Positions 1 through 8,759 of a DNA stretch of 61,605 nucleotides are shown here, in pieces (within the stretch, counting starts at the first letter, position 1; each line of letters begins with the position of its first letter). The notes beneath the pieces were generated by a model, which was given only the letters and a program-made list of their open reading frames with translations, was not told the DNA's origin and did no database searches. Position numbers and translations under genes: made by a program. Source of the DNA: Pallidibacillus pasinlerensis (GTDB lineage: Bacteria; Bacillota; Bacilli; Bacillales; Caldibacillaceae); NCBI RefSeq assembly GCF_009996845.1, contig NZ_JAACYS010000010.1, forward strand, positions 1 to 61,605. The letters are read 5' to 3'.

Positions 1-40
1 AAAAGAACCGCCATTAACTCGCAGTCCTTCTATGACAAAA

Positions 41-529
41 TTATTCACCTGAGTAACTTACTTTTAAATTCGCAAAGTTTTGTTGGCGCATTGCTTCATA
101 TATCAAAATCGCAGCAGTATTGGAAAGATTTAAAGAACGAACATTCGTTGTCATCGGAATGCGCAGGCAACGATCTTTATTCGCTTCTAACAAGTCTTGC
201 GGTAGACCCGATGATTCACGACCAAACCAAAAGTAATAATCTTTATTAACGTCACTGTAATCAAAATCAGAGTAGGCTTTTTCACCATATGTTTCAATAT
301 AATACATTTCGCCTTGATTTTTCTCAAAAAACTCTTCAACTGAGTCATAATAAGTAATTTTTACAAAAGGCCAATAATCAAGTCCTGCACGTTTTAAATA
401 TTTATCATCCGTTGAAAAACCTAATGGGCGGATTAAATGTAAATGCGCATCAGTTGCAGCACATGTTCTCGCTATATTACCTGTATTAGCTGGGATTTCT
501 GGTTGATATAAAACTACATGAATTGCCAT
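41..529 (-). CDS. trmL: tRNA (cytidine/uridine(34)-2'-O)-methyltransferase TrmL
   Basis: A 162-residue SPOUT-class RNA methyltransferase. The family transfers a methyl group from S-adenosylmethionine to the 2'-OH of the wobble nucleotide 34 of certain leucine tRNAs. The SPOUT landmarks are visible: the N-terminal IPANTGNIARTC segment (about residues 12-23), FGRESSGLP near residue 102, and the C-terminal knot RSLNLSNTAAILIYEA near residue 130, which forms the cofactor site. Length matches the family. It is the last gene of a minus-strand run queG-yhbB-trmL, the order known in B. subtilis, with 20 bp to the upstream yhbB-like gene, so co-transcription is likely. Function by family; confident. 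Confidence 0.95.
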   Translation of the reverse strand: MAIHVVLYQPEIPANTGNIARTCAATDAHLHLIRPLGFSTDDKYLKRAGLDYWPFVKITYYDSVEEFFEKNQGEMYYIETYGEKAYSDFDYSDVNKDYYFWFGRESSGLPQDLLEANKDRCLRIPMTTNVRSLNLSNTAAILIYEAMRQQNFANLKVSYSGE

Positions 530-549
530 AACATATTCACCTCTGTATA

Positions 550-1422
550 TTAATCATCATCTATTATCGTATAAAATTTATATTTAATATTTGGTGTATA
601 GGCAGAAGAGTCTTCGTAAGCCCAGTAACGCATCCGACTATTATACGTATGTGCGTTAACTAATGGATACCCATACGCATCTTTGCCGGTAACAATTGTA
701 TTATGATTAAACCTGCCATCACCTTCAAAGTCATAACAAATAACATCACCTAATTGTAACTCTCTTGGATCCTGTACTTCAACTGCTCTTAATCCCGTTT
801 TTGAAGTTGCTAAGTACAAGTTTAGTGCATGGGCGACAGACCAACTGTAACTCCAGTTGTTATTATTATACCACCATCCACTTGAACGGTTTGGGAAACC
901 TCTCATCGGTGCACCTCCAGCACGGAGACATTGGGAAATATAATTCGTACAATCATCGGTAAACTTCATATAGGCAGGGTTATAATCATTCCACCAACGT
1001 TCTGCATATTGTACAGCCTTCCTTCGATCATAACGATAAGGTGCCCTTGTTTCCGCATCACGGAAGTCATCTGTTAATAATTCTAACTCAGGTACTTGTA
1101 AGTCAACTTTCTCAATAACTTCATCGTCGGCCATAAGAGAACTTTTATAAAAAGATGCTTTTCTTTTTTCAACTTCTTCTTCTATATAATACCGTTTATG
1201 TTGCTTAATTAAATATTGAAAATGGGCAAGGTAATATATATTAGAATAATCTTCGTTCTCAATTTGATCAATGACTTTTCCTGTTGCACGTGCTTTAATA
1301 ATTTCACCATTCCGTTCCATTAAACTTTTCTTTTTTCGCTCAATTTTTTCACATGTATCTGTTGTGTCACTTACACATTGTTGAACCCTTCGTTCTAGCA
1401 GGGATTTGATTTGTTGATTCAT
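550..1422 (-). CDS. yhbB: YhbB-like protein with C-terminal amidase_6 domain
   Basis: A 290-residue protein. The first 120 residues are charged and probably helical. The C-terminal half matches the putative amidase_6 domain (NlpC/P60-like papain fold): the block from AVQYAERWW through TDDCTNYISQCLRAGG carries the presumed catalytic Cys, and FNHNTIVTG supplies the presumed His. Such domains are thought to cut amide bonds in cell-wall peptides, but the substrate here is unknown. I use ATG at 1422, about 12 nt after an AAGGGG Shine-Dalgarno; GTG at 1434 and TTG at 1431 are also in frame. No signal peptide is seen, so it may act in the cytoplasm or forespore. The ribosome binding site lies in the 3' arm of a perfect hairpin (1431-1472). 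Confidence 0.8.
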   Translation of the reverse strand: MNQQIKSLLERRVQQCVSDTTDTCEKIERKKKSLMERNGEIIKARATGKVIDQIENEDYSNIYYLAHFQYLIKQHKRYYIEEEVEKRKASFYKSSLMADDEVIEKVDLQVPELELLTDDFRDAETRAPYRYDRRKAVQYAERWWNDYNPAYMKFTDDCTNYISQCLRAGGAPMRGFPNRSSGWWYNNNNWSYSWSVAHALNLYLATSKTGLRAVEVQDPRELQLGDVICYDFEGDGRFNHNTIVTGKDAYGYPLVNAHTYNSRMRYWAYEDSSAYTPNIKYKFYTIIDDD

Positions 1423-1430
1423 GAAGCACA

Positions 1431-1472
1431 ACACCCCTTTTTTATAATTGTATGTTTTGGGTAAAGGGGTGT
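1431..1472 (-). promoter_or_regulatory. Hairpin burying the yhbB ribosome binding site
   Basis: In the minus-strand RNA, ACACCCCTTT (1472-1463) pairs perfectly over 10 bp with AAAGGGGTGT (1440-1431) across a 22-nt loop. The 3' arm contains the AAGGGG Shine-Dalgarno used by the downstream gene. No U-run follows, so this does not look like a terminator. A transcript reading through from queG should fold with the site closed, while one starting inside the loop would have it free. The structure is read from sequence; the regulatory role is inference. Confidence 0.6.
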
Positions 1473-1514
1473 GACATGAGTTAAAATGTTTAGTTTTCGG
1501 ACTAGTATAAGAAA

Positions 1515-2639
1515 TTATTTTGCTAAGGCTAGTTCAATTTCATTCAATACTTCTTCATCTTTTTCCTTCTCAAGGGCATTAAGTAATACTTCTTTTGCCT
1601 TTTCAGTGCCAATTCTTCCTAGCGCCCAAGCCGCTGTTCCTCGAATTACTGGACGTGGGTCATCCTTTAGTACTTTTTGTAAATCATCAATGGCTGACTC
1701 TTCTTTAAAATGACCAAGTGCAATTATGGCATTGCGCTGTATTGGTTTTTTACCACGCCAAGCACCGGAAGTTCTGCCAAACTTTTCTTTAAACTCACGA
1801 TTGCTAATGGAAAGAAGTGGTGTTAATAACGGTTTTGCAATCTCCGGTTCTGGTTCCAACTCTTCATGAAGATGGAAGTCAACACCTCTATTATAAGGAC
1901 ATACAATCTGGCAAGTGTCACATCCATAAAGTCGATTTCCAATAACTGAACGATATTGTTCCGGTAAAAAATCTTTTGTTTGTGTTAAATAAGAGATACA
2001 GATTTTCGCATTAATTTGTCCACCTTGTACTAAAGCACCGGTTGGACAGGCTTCTAAACATTTATTACAATCCCCACATAAATCTTCAATTGGTTGATCT
2101 GGCTCAAATGGTATATTTGTAATCATTTCTCCAAGATACACAAAGGATCCGTATTCCGGAGTGATGATTGCACAGTTTTTTCCGCTCCAACCTATACCTG
2201 CACGTTCAGCAACAGCCCGATCAGATAGTTCACCAGTATCTACCATCGATTTTGTTCGTGCTTCAGGAATTTTCGATTTAATAAATTCTTCAAGCTTTTG
2301 CAATCGATTCCTCAATACTGTATGGTAATCTTCACCCCAAGAGGCTCTTGCAAATAAACCACGACGAGCTCCTTTTTTTCCTTTCGGATTTTCTTTCATT
2401 CTTGTCGGATAGGCAACAGCGATAGAAATAATTGATGCTGCACCTTCGAGTAGGAGAGCAGGATTAGTTCTTTTGTCAATATCAGGCTCTTCGAAACCAG
2501 ATTGATAATTTAATTGTTGCTGTTTAATAAGACGTTCTTTTAATGTCGTAAACGGATCAGCGGTCGTAAAACCGATTTTATCAATACCGATTTCTTTAGC
2601 ATATTCAATTATATCTTGCTTCAATTGTTCAACATTCAT
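1515..2639 (-). CDS. queG: Epoxyqueuosine reductase QueG
   Basis: A 374-residue cobalamin- and Fe-S-dependent enzyme that performs the last step of queuosine synthesis, reducing epoxyqueuosine to queuosine at position 34 of GUN-anticodon tRNAs. The protein shows an N-terminal cobalamin-binding region, two ferredoxin-type [4Fe-4S] motifs (GDCNKCLEACPTGAL and CDTCQIVCPYNRG), and a C-terminal HEAT-like repeat region (RGTAAWALGRIG) as in Bacillus QueG. ATG at 2639 is chosen because GAGGAGGG lies just upstream; the frame stays open to 2687 but that start lacks a good site. It heads the queG-yhbB-trmL run, so two wobble-base modification genes share a locus. Confidence 0.95.
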   Translation of the reverse strand: MNVEQLKQDIIEYAKEIGIDKIGFTTADPFTTLKERLIKQQQLNYQSGFEEPDIDKRTNPALLLEGAASIISIAVAYPTRMKENPKGKKGARRGLFARASWGEDYHTVLRNRLQKLEEFIKSKIPEARTKSMVDTGELSDRAVAERAGIGWSGKNCAIITPEYGSFVYLGEMITNIPFEPDQPIEDLCGDCNKCLEACPTGALVQGGQINAKICISYLTQTKDFLPEQYRSVIGNRLYGCDTCQIVCPYNRGVDFHLHEELEPEPEIAKPLLTPLLSISNREFKEKFGRTSGAWRGKKPIQRNAIIALGHFKEESAIDDLQKVLKDDPRPVIRGTAAWALGRIGTEKAKEVLLNALEKEKDEEVLNEIELALAK

Positions 2640-2851
2640 ATTGCTGCCCTCCTCATTTTCTTTAGTAAAAGATATACCTAAAATCAAAGTAAATAATACT
2701 TATAGATGAGAACTTTCTATTTTGATAACTAATTTTTTATATCATTAGAAAAGATGCGAACACATCTCTTTCATTAATTGGAATTATTTACATTTCAAAA
2801 TTCAATTATATCAAACATATTACTAATTCATTTTTACTACATACATAGAAA

Positions 2852-2891
2852 AACGCAATACTTCGTTCTCCGTGTAACGAAATACTGCGTT
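2852..2891 (-). terminator. Rho-independent terminator of tRNA-Gly
   Basis: Arms 2852-2867 and 2876-2891 form a roughly 16-bp hairpin with two G-U pairs. On the minus strand it is followed by TTTTTC, about 14 nt beyond the 3' CCA of the tRNA. Confidence 0.8.
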
Positions 2892-2904
2892 GATTAAGTA
2901 TGTA

Positions 2905-2978
2905 TGGAGCGGGTGATGAGAATCGAACTCACGACAACAGCTTGGAAGGCTGTAGTTTTACCACTAAACTACACCCGC
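2905..2978 (-). tRNA. tRNA-Gly (anticodon TCC), CCA encoded
   Basis: The minus strand folds as a complete tRNA: acceptor stem GCGGGTG (2978-2972) with CACCCGC (2915-2909), D arm with TAGTTTAGTGGTAAAACTA, anticodon loop CTTCCAA giving TCC, a T-arm with the GTTCGATTC signature, discriminator T, and genomically encoded CCA at 2907-2905. It reads GGA and, with wobble modification, GGG codons. Its 5' half (2948-2978) is the first unit of a tandem duplication extending upstream. Confidence 0.95.
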
Positions 2979-3114
2979 GTATTTAGTTATTCACATATTT
3001 TTATGTTTAAATTTAACACCATGCAGCCTTACATGCCTCTTCCTCTGCTAGATTTTTCGAAGATGATGGATGCGTCGAGGCAACTCGTAGCTTAGTCAGC
3101 GATGTTTAGCTCGT

Positions 3115-3145
3115 GGCTGTAGTTTTACCACTAAACTACACCCGC
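3115..3145 (-). pseudogene. tRNA-Gly 5' half, copy 2
   Basis: 31 of 31 bases match the true tRNA 5' half at 2948-2978 (acceptor 5' strand, D arm and 5' anticodon stem). It then breaks into unrelated sequence with no anticodon, T arm or 3' acceptor strand, so it cannot fold as a tRNA. Confidence 0.85.
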
Positions 3146-3281
3146 GTATTTAGTTATTCACATATTTTTATGTTTAAATTTAATACCATGCAGCCTTACA
3201 TGCCTCTTCCTCTGCTAGATTTTTCGAAGATGATGGATGCGTCGAGGCAACTCGTAGCTTAGTCAGCGATGTTTTGCTCGT

Positions 3282-3312
3282 GGCTGTAGTTTTACCACTA
3301 AACTACACCCGC
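3282..3312 (-). pseudogene. tRNA-Gly 5' half, copy 3
   Basis: Again 31 of 31 bases match 2948-2978, then the match stops at the same breakpoint. Together with copy 2 it marks the unit edges of the 167-bp tandem repeat. Confidence 0.85.
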
Positions 3313-3706
3313 GTAATTAGTTATTCACATATTTTTATGTTTAAATTTAATACCATGCAGCCTTACATACCTCTTCCTCTGCTTGCTTATTCACAGATGA
3401 TGGTAGTCTTGCTTGAAACTCGCTTATTTTTAACAGAGTTAAATATATCACAATCTTAAATTGTTGTCTACAGAAAATTTTATAAAATATTTCCTCAGGA
3501 AATGTAGTAAGTAGGCTTATATAAAAATAATCAGAATCATGATAATGTTTTAGTGGGATACAAAATACAAAAAAGTGTGTAGCAGTACTTAATATAATCT
3601 TCTTTATTTAATTCTCACACGTATATATTTCCTCGCTTCTTAATACATATAATTAAGCAGCTTGATGCTTGCGTAAAATATGTGTTTAAGGAGAGTTGAT
3701 AGGAAT

Positions 3707-4639
3707 ATGATATGTCAAGTATGTGGAAGTGGAAGCGAAAACGAAACAGGTAAGTTTTGTTCAAAATGCGGAAGTCCACTACAAAATCCCAAAACTGCAT
3801 CAACACAACCTGTTAACCCAAATCCGAATCAACAAAACCAAAGTAGCTCAGGTCAACAACCCTTTCAAAACTACAATTCTCAACAGCCTTATTACGTAAA
3901 CCAAAATCAACAACAAAACTTCGGAAACCCTAATCAACAGCAATACGGTGGAGAATATCATCAACCATATCCGAATCCTCAACAACAAAATGTATATATG
4001 GAAAAAGGAAAAGTAGTTTCTAAACAATACTTTAGCTTCTTTTTTGATTCCTTTAAATCCCCAGTTACATTTGGAAATATGGTTAATGGTGATAACTGGT
4101 TAAATGGTCTTATTACAATTATTCTTTCTGTTATTATTCTTTCTCTAAGTTTTGCGAACTACGTTAAAAGTATATTTAGTTTTTCAGGATTTGGATTTTT
4201 TGATGCTGGTGATTTATTTGGTGTTTCCTTTTGGGGTACTTTTTTCTCAGGTATATTATTTTTAAGTATTTTCGCTGCTATTACCCTCCTAATTGTTTTT
4301 GGGGTAGTTAAATTAATAAATAACGTTAATGTAAGTTTCAAAGATGTCCTAGCACGTTCAGGATCTTTTGCAACAGTTCCGACTTTCATATTCTTATTGT
4401 TTTTATTAGTTACATTTATTAACGCATACAACGTTATTTTCTTTGTTTCTACACTGATTAATGGTGCCTTTATTCTGGCGGTTTCTTTTACAATTGCCAG
4501 TTTCAGAACGAATGGTAAACTTGATATGTTTTATAGCATATTAATTGCATTAGCAGTTTCTGCGCTCATTCAAATTATCGGTTTCAATACTATTTTACAA
4601 AATATGATCGGTCAAATTTTGGATGGATTTTTCTTTTAA
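3707..4639 (+). CDS. Zinc-ribbon, Gln/Asn-rich linker, multi-pass membrane protein
   Basis: A 310-residue protein of unknown function. Residues 1-22 form a zinc ribbon with two CxxC pairs (CQVC and CSKC). Residues about 25-105 are a low-complexity Gln/Asn/Pro/Tyr-rich linker. The remainder has about five hydrophobic segments of the YIP1-like type seen in many Firmicute zinc-ribbon membrane proteins. ATG 3707 is chosen because the frame upstream adds nothing conserved and AAGGAGAG lies about 12 nt before it. It stands alone, facing away from the tRNA and convergent with pepA, with a terminator directly behind it. The architecture suggests a membrane sensor or scaffold, but that is only an inference. 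Confidence 0.75.
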   Translation: MICQVCGSGSENETGKFCSKCGSPLQNPKTASTQPVNPNPNQQNQSSSGQQPFQNYNSQQPYYVNQNQQQNFGNPNQQQYGGEYHQPYPNPQQQNVYMEKGKVVSKQYFSFFFDSFKSPVTFGNMVNGDNWLNGLITIILSVIILSLSFANYVKSIFSFSGFGFFDAGDLFGVSFWGTFFSGILFLSIFAAITLLIVFGVVKLINNVNVSFKDVLARSGSFATVPTFIFLLFLLVTFINAYNVIFFVSTLINGAFILAVSFTIASFRTNGKLDMFYSILIALAVSALIQIIGFNTILQNMIGQILDGFFF

Positions 4640-4646
4640 TTTAAAT

Positions 4647-4684
4647 GAGGCTAATCTAAACCATAAGATTAGCCTCTCTTTTAT
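4647..4684 (+). terminator. Terminator between the zinc-ribbon gene and pepA
   Basis: Arms 4647-4657 and 4666-4676 (GAGGCTAATCT with its complement) are followed by TCTTTTA. It is placed to end the plus-strand gene and could also serve pepA from the other side. Confidence 0.8.
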
Positions 4685-4687
4685 TCC

Positions 4688-6177
4688 CTAAAATCGTTCC
4701 ACTACTAAAGCTAGCGTACGAGTCATTACACCCGTTGCTCCTGATGAACCTAGTTCATGTTTTGATTTATTCGTAGAAGTACCAGCAATATCTAAATGTA
4801 CCCACGGTGTATCCTCAGCAAATTCACCGATGAATGCTCCTCCCATAATTGCGTGACCTTCTCGGGATGGTGAATTATCTAAATCGGCAACTTTACTACT
4901 GCGAACTTTTTCTTTATCTTTTTCCGTAATTGGTAAACGCCAAATCATTTCACCAGTTTCAATTGATGCTTCCAATACTTTTTCCATTAGTTCCTCATCA
5001 TTCGTCATCGCACCTGTTTTATCAGAACCAAGTGCAACAATGACTCCGCCCGTTAATGTGGCTACATCAATTAAATAGTCTGCTCCTTTTTGTTTAGCAT
5101 AAGTAACGGCATCAGCTAAAACAAGTCGACCTTCTGCATCTGTATTTGTCACTTCAATCGTTTTCCCGCTTAATGATGTAATAACATCATCTGGTTTAAA
5201 GGCTTTATTTCCGATCATATTATCAGTTGATGGAATGACAGCTATCACATTTTGTTCAGGTTTTAACTCGCCGATAATTTCCATTGCACCTAAAACAGCA
5301 GCCGCTCCACCCATATCTGAGCTCATCCCAACCATACCTGTTTTCGATTTTAGTGAATAACCACCTGTATCGTATGTAATTCCTTTACCAACTAAACCAA
5401 TAATATCTTTCCATTCCGATTTACCTTTGTACTTCAATACAATGAGCTTCGGTGGATTTTCCGAACCTTGGTTTACGGCTAAAATAGCCCCCATACCAAG
5501 TTCGAGCATATCTTCTTTTTCTAAAATCTCGATTTCAAAGCCATATTTATCAGCTAAATCTTTAGCATAATTTGCAAGGTCAGTAGCCGTTAATTTATTG
5601 CTTGGGGTATTTACTAGTGTTCTTGCTGAGTTTGTCGCGCGGCCATAAATGTAACCAATATTCAATCCTTCTTCCACAGCGACACTATTTTTCTCTGCAA
5701 CAACTGTTAGATTTTCTAAAAGCGTTTTCTCCTTCTCCCCCTTTTGTTTATAACCATCAAAAGAGTATAAAGATAAGGCAAATGCTTCACCAAGCAGTTC
5801 TGCAATCTCATCACGTTGTACATCATCAAATAAAAATGAGTCAACGTACACAGTGGCAGACGGCACATGATAGCTTTGCATTTTTTGAAATGCCTTTCCA
5901 AAAGCTTCCCTCAATACGTCATGGGTAAGTTGCTCTTTTTTTCCTAAACCGACAAATAATAATCGCTTAGATCCTATAAGTCCAAGTGTATGTATCACCG
6001 CTATTCCCTTTTTCTTTGCGGATATGTCACCTGATTCTACTAATTGTAATATTTGCTCTTACATACTTTTATCCAATTGTTGAAACCATGGGCCGAACTT
6101 TCCCTCTTGATCAAATACGCTGAGGACAAGAAATTGTCCTTATTACTAAAATTTAGTTCGTTTGTTATTGAAAACAT
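4688..6177 (-). pseudogene. pepA: Leucyl aminopeptidase PepA (M17), damaged at the 5' end; catalytic part open from GTG 5998
   Basis: The M17 catalytic domain is intact in a 436-codon frame (4688-5998), with [16 protein letters not shown] and the family signature NTDAEGRL. The N-terminal domain is broken. The natural start appears to be ATG 6177 after a GGAGG, giving MFSITNELNF. The frame then shifts by one base near 6140, where a TTTT tract seems to have become TTT, and in the restored frame (which reads VFDQEGKFGPWF) a TAA occurs at 6061-6059. Downstream of it the frame again reads as family sequence into the GTG at 5998, which has AAGGGA 8 nt upstream. PepA enzymes are hexameric and the N-terminal domain helps assembly, so a shortened product may or may not work. 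B. subtilis keeps the gene beside yuiC and yuiB, as here. A sequencing error could explain one lesion, less easily two. Confidence 0.75.
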
Positions 6178-6240
6178 TTAAACACCTCCATTTTCATTAT
6201 AACGGAAGCCTATTAAATAACCCATAATCTTGTTTTAAGC

Positions 6241-6272
6241 AAAAAAATGTCCTTGAATTATTTTCAAGGACA
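6241..6272 (-). terminator. Terminator of the yuiC-like gene
   Basis: Arms 6248-6257 and 6263-6272 (TGTCCTTGAA and complement) are followed on the minus strand by seven T (6247-6241). Confidence 0.85.
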
Positions 6273-6277
6273 TTACA

Positions 6278-6997
6278 CTAATTTTTAACTTTGGACATAT
6301 ATTGACTTCTAAACACTTGCATTGATTCCATTTCATTAAGATTTTCCAATTCCTCACTCGTAATTTTTCCGTCACCCATTTTAATTACGTAAACGTCAAC
6401 AGTACGTTTTCCCCACTCATTATAAACATCCTCTACAGTTTCATAATACAGATCAATTTTATTTCCTTTAATAGCTGAACCTGTATCTGCTACAACACCG
6501 AAACCATAGTCTGGTATAAATAAAATTGTACCGATTGGGAAAACATTAACATCTGCTGCAATCGTTGAAAATAAATCACGTTTCACTTTTACTCCTGAAT
6601 ATGTAATGCCATATGAAGGGTCTCCAGGATTTTTACCAGTTGATTCAAAACCAGCCGTATATCCGGTTGCAACAACCGTTTTACGTGGATATTCATCATC
6701 CCAATTAAAAGCTTCTTCTAGTTTTGGAAGTCTAGCGTGAACCTCTTCACTAGATGAAATTTTTGTTGATTCTTTTTCTTCTATTTTTAAAGATTTAAAT
6801 CCTAATTCCAATGATTTATACGAGTGCAATGAATCGGCAATTTTTCCTGAATCACTGGAGATATTCTCTAATGTAGGCTTTTCTCCTATATTCACTTGTG
6901 CTTTAACACCTGTAATCGCTTGATAAGTTGTTAAAAATGCTAATGTAAATAATATAATCATGACAATCCGTTTAATCCATTTATTAATTGTTGCCAT
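6278..6997 (-). CDS. yuiC: YuiC-like 3D-domain protein, secreted or anchored
   Basis: A 239-residue protein with an N-terminal hydrophobic segment (about residues 8-27) acting as signal peptide or anchor. The C-terminal 3D domain includes [40 protein letters not shown] and DVYVI, with the three conserved Asp in the pattern that names the family. 3D domains resemble the catalytic core of MltA-type lytic transglycosylases and stationary-phase Sps proteins, so a role in peptidoglycan cleavage is likely. The gene lies between yuiB and pepA, as in B. subtilis, with its own terminator. ATG 6997 follows a GGGAGGAG. Confidence 0.85.
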   Translation of the reverse strand: MATINKWIKRIVMIILFTLAFLTTYQAITGVKAQVNIGEKPTLENISSDSGKIADSLHSYKSLELGFKSLKIEEKESTKISSSEEVHARLPKLEEAFNWDDEYPRKTVVATGYTAGFESTGKNPGDPSYGITYSGVKVKRDLFSTIAADVNVFPIGTILFIPDYGFGVVADTGSAIKGNKIDLYYETVEDVYNEWGKRTVDVYVIKMGDGKITSEELENLNEMESMQVFRSQYMSKVKN

Positions 6998-7169
6998 AAT
7001 TTCACTCCTCCCGATTCTATTACTTTCCCAATTAGGAAAAAATTATTCATCGGAAGGAGTTGATTTTTGAAAATAAGGAAAATTCGTGTTTATAAAACGT
7101 CCAAAAACCTGTTAAATTTTATTGAAATCTAATTATCAGATTTTACGCTTTTTATTGATTAAGCCATAA

Positions 7170-7514
7170 TTAAAACATACGATACCCTCTTTTTCGTAAA
7201 ACCTTCATTGTAAAACCAGCAACAATTGTACCTAATAATCCACTTAGTAAAATGACAATATCAGCAGCGGCGAGTGTAGTCAGGTCGGACAATAAGGTTT
7301 GGAAAGATTTTGCTGGTTCACGAAAATAATCTATTAATTTAACTTTATTCACAATAAAAATAACAACAATTGGATAAATAAAAGCCATAAACCAAGTCAT
7401 TCTTAACAACATATTTAAAATAAAGGCAATACCGAAAAATAGAACAAAAAATAACACAATCGAAATCATTAAATGAACGATCGTAAATTGCATCCCTTTG
7501 TCATCCTCTCCCAT
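7170..7514 (-). CDS. yuiB: YuiB family membrane protein
   Basis: A 114-residue integral membrane protein with three or four hydrophobic segments (about residues 9-32, 37-54, 77-100). The short Arg-Met-Thr-Trp motif after helix 1 (LLRMTWFMAFIYP) and the position beside yuiC identify YuiB. No enzymatic motif is present and the function is unknown. It starts at ATG 7514 and is divergent from yumC across about 180 bp that must hold both promoters. The 170-bp gap to yuiC suggests separate transcription. Confidence 0.75.
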   Translation of the reverse strand: MGEDDKGMQFTIVHLMISIVLFFVLFFGIAFILNMLLRMTWFMAFIYPIVVIFIVNKVKLIDYFREPAKSFQTLLSDLTTLAAADIVILLSGLLGTIVAGFTMKVLRKRGYRMF

Positions 7515-7698
7515 ACTTTGTAATTATTTTACTAAAATTTGGAATAATAGGTCAATTTTTTAATCTGCTGTTTCTATTAGATTTCCTTTCAATAATTCGT
7601 AATTTTCCCTTTTATTAATCGAAGCTAGTGACTATAATCTTTTTCGAATAAAATGTTTTGTGGTAAAATAAAGTGATGAAATCAATGGAGGGATCGCT

Positions 7699-8697
7699 TT
7701 GAAAGAAGATACACAAATTTATGATATAACAGTAATCGGCGGTGGTCCCGCTGGATTATTTACTGCTTTTTACGGTGGTATGCGGAATGCTTCAGTAAAA
7801 ATTATTGAAAGCCTTCCTCAATTAGGTGGTCAATTAGCCACTCTTTATCCGGAAAAATATATATATGATGTCGCAGGGTTTCCAAAAATTCGTGCCCGCG
7901 AACTCGTTGATAATCTAAAAGAACAAATTAAATTATTTGAACAAACTATCTGTCTAAATCAAGCTGTACAAAAATTAGAAAGATTAGAAGATGGTACGAT
8001 AAAACTAACAACCGATAAAGAGATTCATTATTCCAAAGCAGTCATTATTACTGCAGGTGTAGGTGCATTCCAACCTCGTCGTTTAGATTTAGAAAATGCC
8101 CCCGATTATGAAGGTAAAAACCTTCACTATTTTATTGACGATATGAAATATTTCGAAGGTAAAAACGTGGTTATTTTTGGTGGAGGAGACTCAGCAGTTG
8201 ACTGGGCTTTAATGCTGGAACCGATTGCGAAAAAGGTAACAATCGTTCACCGGCGTGATAAATTCCGCGCCCATGAACATAGTGTTGAACAATTGAAACA
8301 ATCTTCTGTTGAAATTAAAACACCTTACGTTCCTGTTAAATTAATCGGTGACGGAGAAAAAATTAACCAAGTAGTGTTACAAGCTGCCAAAGGTGAAGAA
8401 ACGGAAACAATTGATGTCGATGAAGTAGTTGTAAACTACGGTTTCATTTCTTCATTAGGACCAATTAAAGAATGGGGCTTAGAAATTGAGCGTAATTCCA
8501 TCGTCGTAAACTCAAAAATGGAAACAAATATTCCTGGGGTTTACGCCGCTGGTGATATTACGACATATGAAGGTAAAGTAAAATTAATCGCAACAGGTTT
8601 CGGTGAAGCACCAACAGCAGTAAGTAATGCGAAGGCATATATCGACCCAACAGCTCGATTACAACCAAAGCATAGTACTTCAATGTTTGATCAATAA
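7699..8697 (+). CDS. yumC: Ferredoxin/flavodoxin-NADP+ reductase, thioredoxin-reductase-like (YumC)
   Basis: A 332-residue flavoprotein. It has an N-terminal FAD dinucleotide motif GGGPAGLF (about residues 14-21), a central NADPH motif [10 protein letters not shown] (about 157-166) and a C-terminal FAD contact [22 protein letters not shown]. It resembles thioredoxin reductase but lacks the redox CxxC, as expected for YumC-type enzymes that pass electrons from NADPH to ferredoxin or flavodoxin. The start is TTG 7699, 7 nt after GGAGGGA. It is convergent with yutM and shares a terminator with it. Confidence 0.93.
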   Translation: MKEDTQIYDITVIGGGPAGLFTAFYGGMRNASVKIIESLPQLGGQLATLYPEKYIYDVAGFPKIRARELVDNLKEQIKLFEQTICLNQAVQKLERLEDGTIKLTTDKEIHYSKAVIITAGVGAFQPRRLDLENAPDYEGKNLHYFIDDMKYFEGKNVVIFGGGDSAVDWALMLEPIAKKVTIVHRRDKFRAHEHSVEQLKQSSVEIKTPYVPVKLIGDGEKINQVVLQAAKGEETETIDVDEVVVNYGFISSLGPIKEWGLEIERNSIVVNSKMETNIPGVYAAGDITTYEGKVKLIATGFGEAPTAVSNAKAYIDPTARLQPKHSTSMFDQ

Positions 8698-8708
8698 AAT
8701 GAATTTAC

Positions 8709-8752
8709 AAAAAAACCCAAGAATGCCTTTTCTACATTCTTGGGTTTTTTTC
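8709..8752. terminator. Bidirectional terminator between yumC and yutM
   Basis: CCCAAGAATG (8716-8725) pairs with CATTCTTGGG (8735-8744), with seven A before and seven T after, so it works on both strands for the convergent genes. Confidence 0.92.
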
Positions 8753-8759
8753 TAAACTT

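Larger units (their letters stand above)
2948..3421. repeat. 167-bp tandem repeat containing tRNA-Gly 5' halves (about 2.8 copies)
   Basis: Units start at 2948, 3115 and 3282, exactly 167 bp apart. Each begins at the same point inside the tRNA anticodon stem and runs through the tRNA 5' half into about 135 bp of upstream sequence. Units 1 and 2 differ at only a few positions (for example 3016-3017 region and 3106). Unit 3 is near identical to about 3390, then becomes divergent and fades near 3421. The junctions show short shared sequence (AGCT followed by TG or CG) at the tRNA breakpoint, as expected for a microhomology-type duplication. No protein is encoded; the remaining sequence to 3706 shows nothing further that I recognise. 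Confidence 0.9.

Noticed and set aside
2904-3459. Two plus-strand frames of about 60 codons across the tRNA region
   Set aside because: They are translations of the antisense of tRNA-Gly and its duplicated halves.
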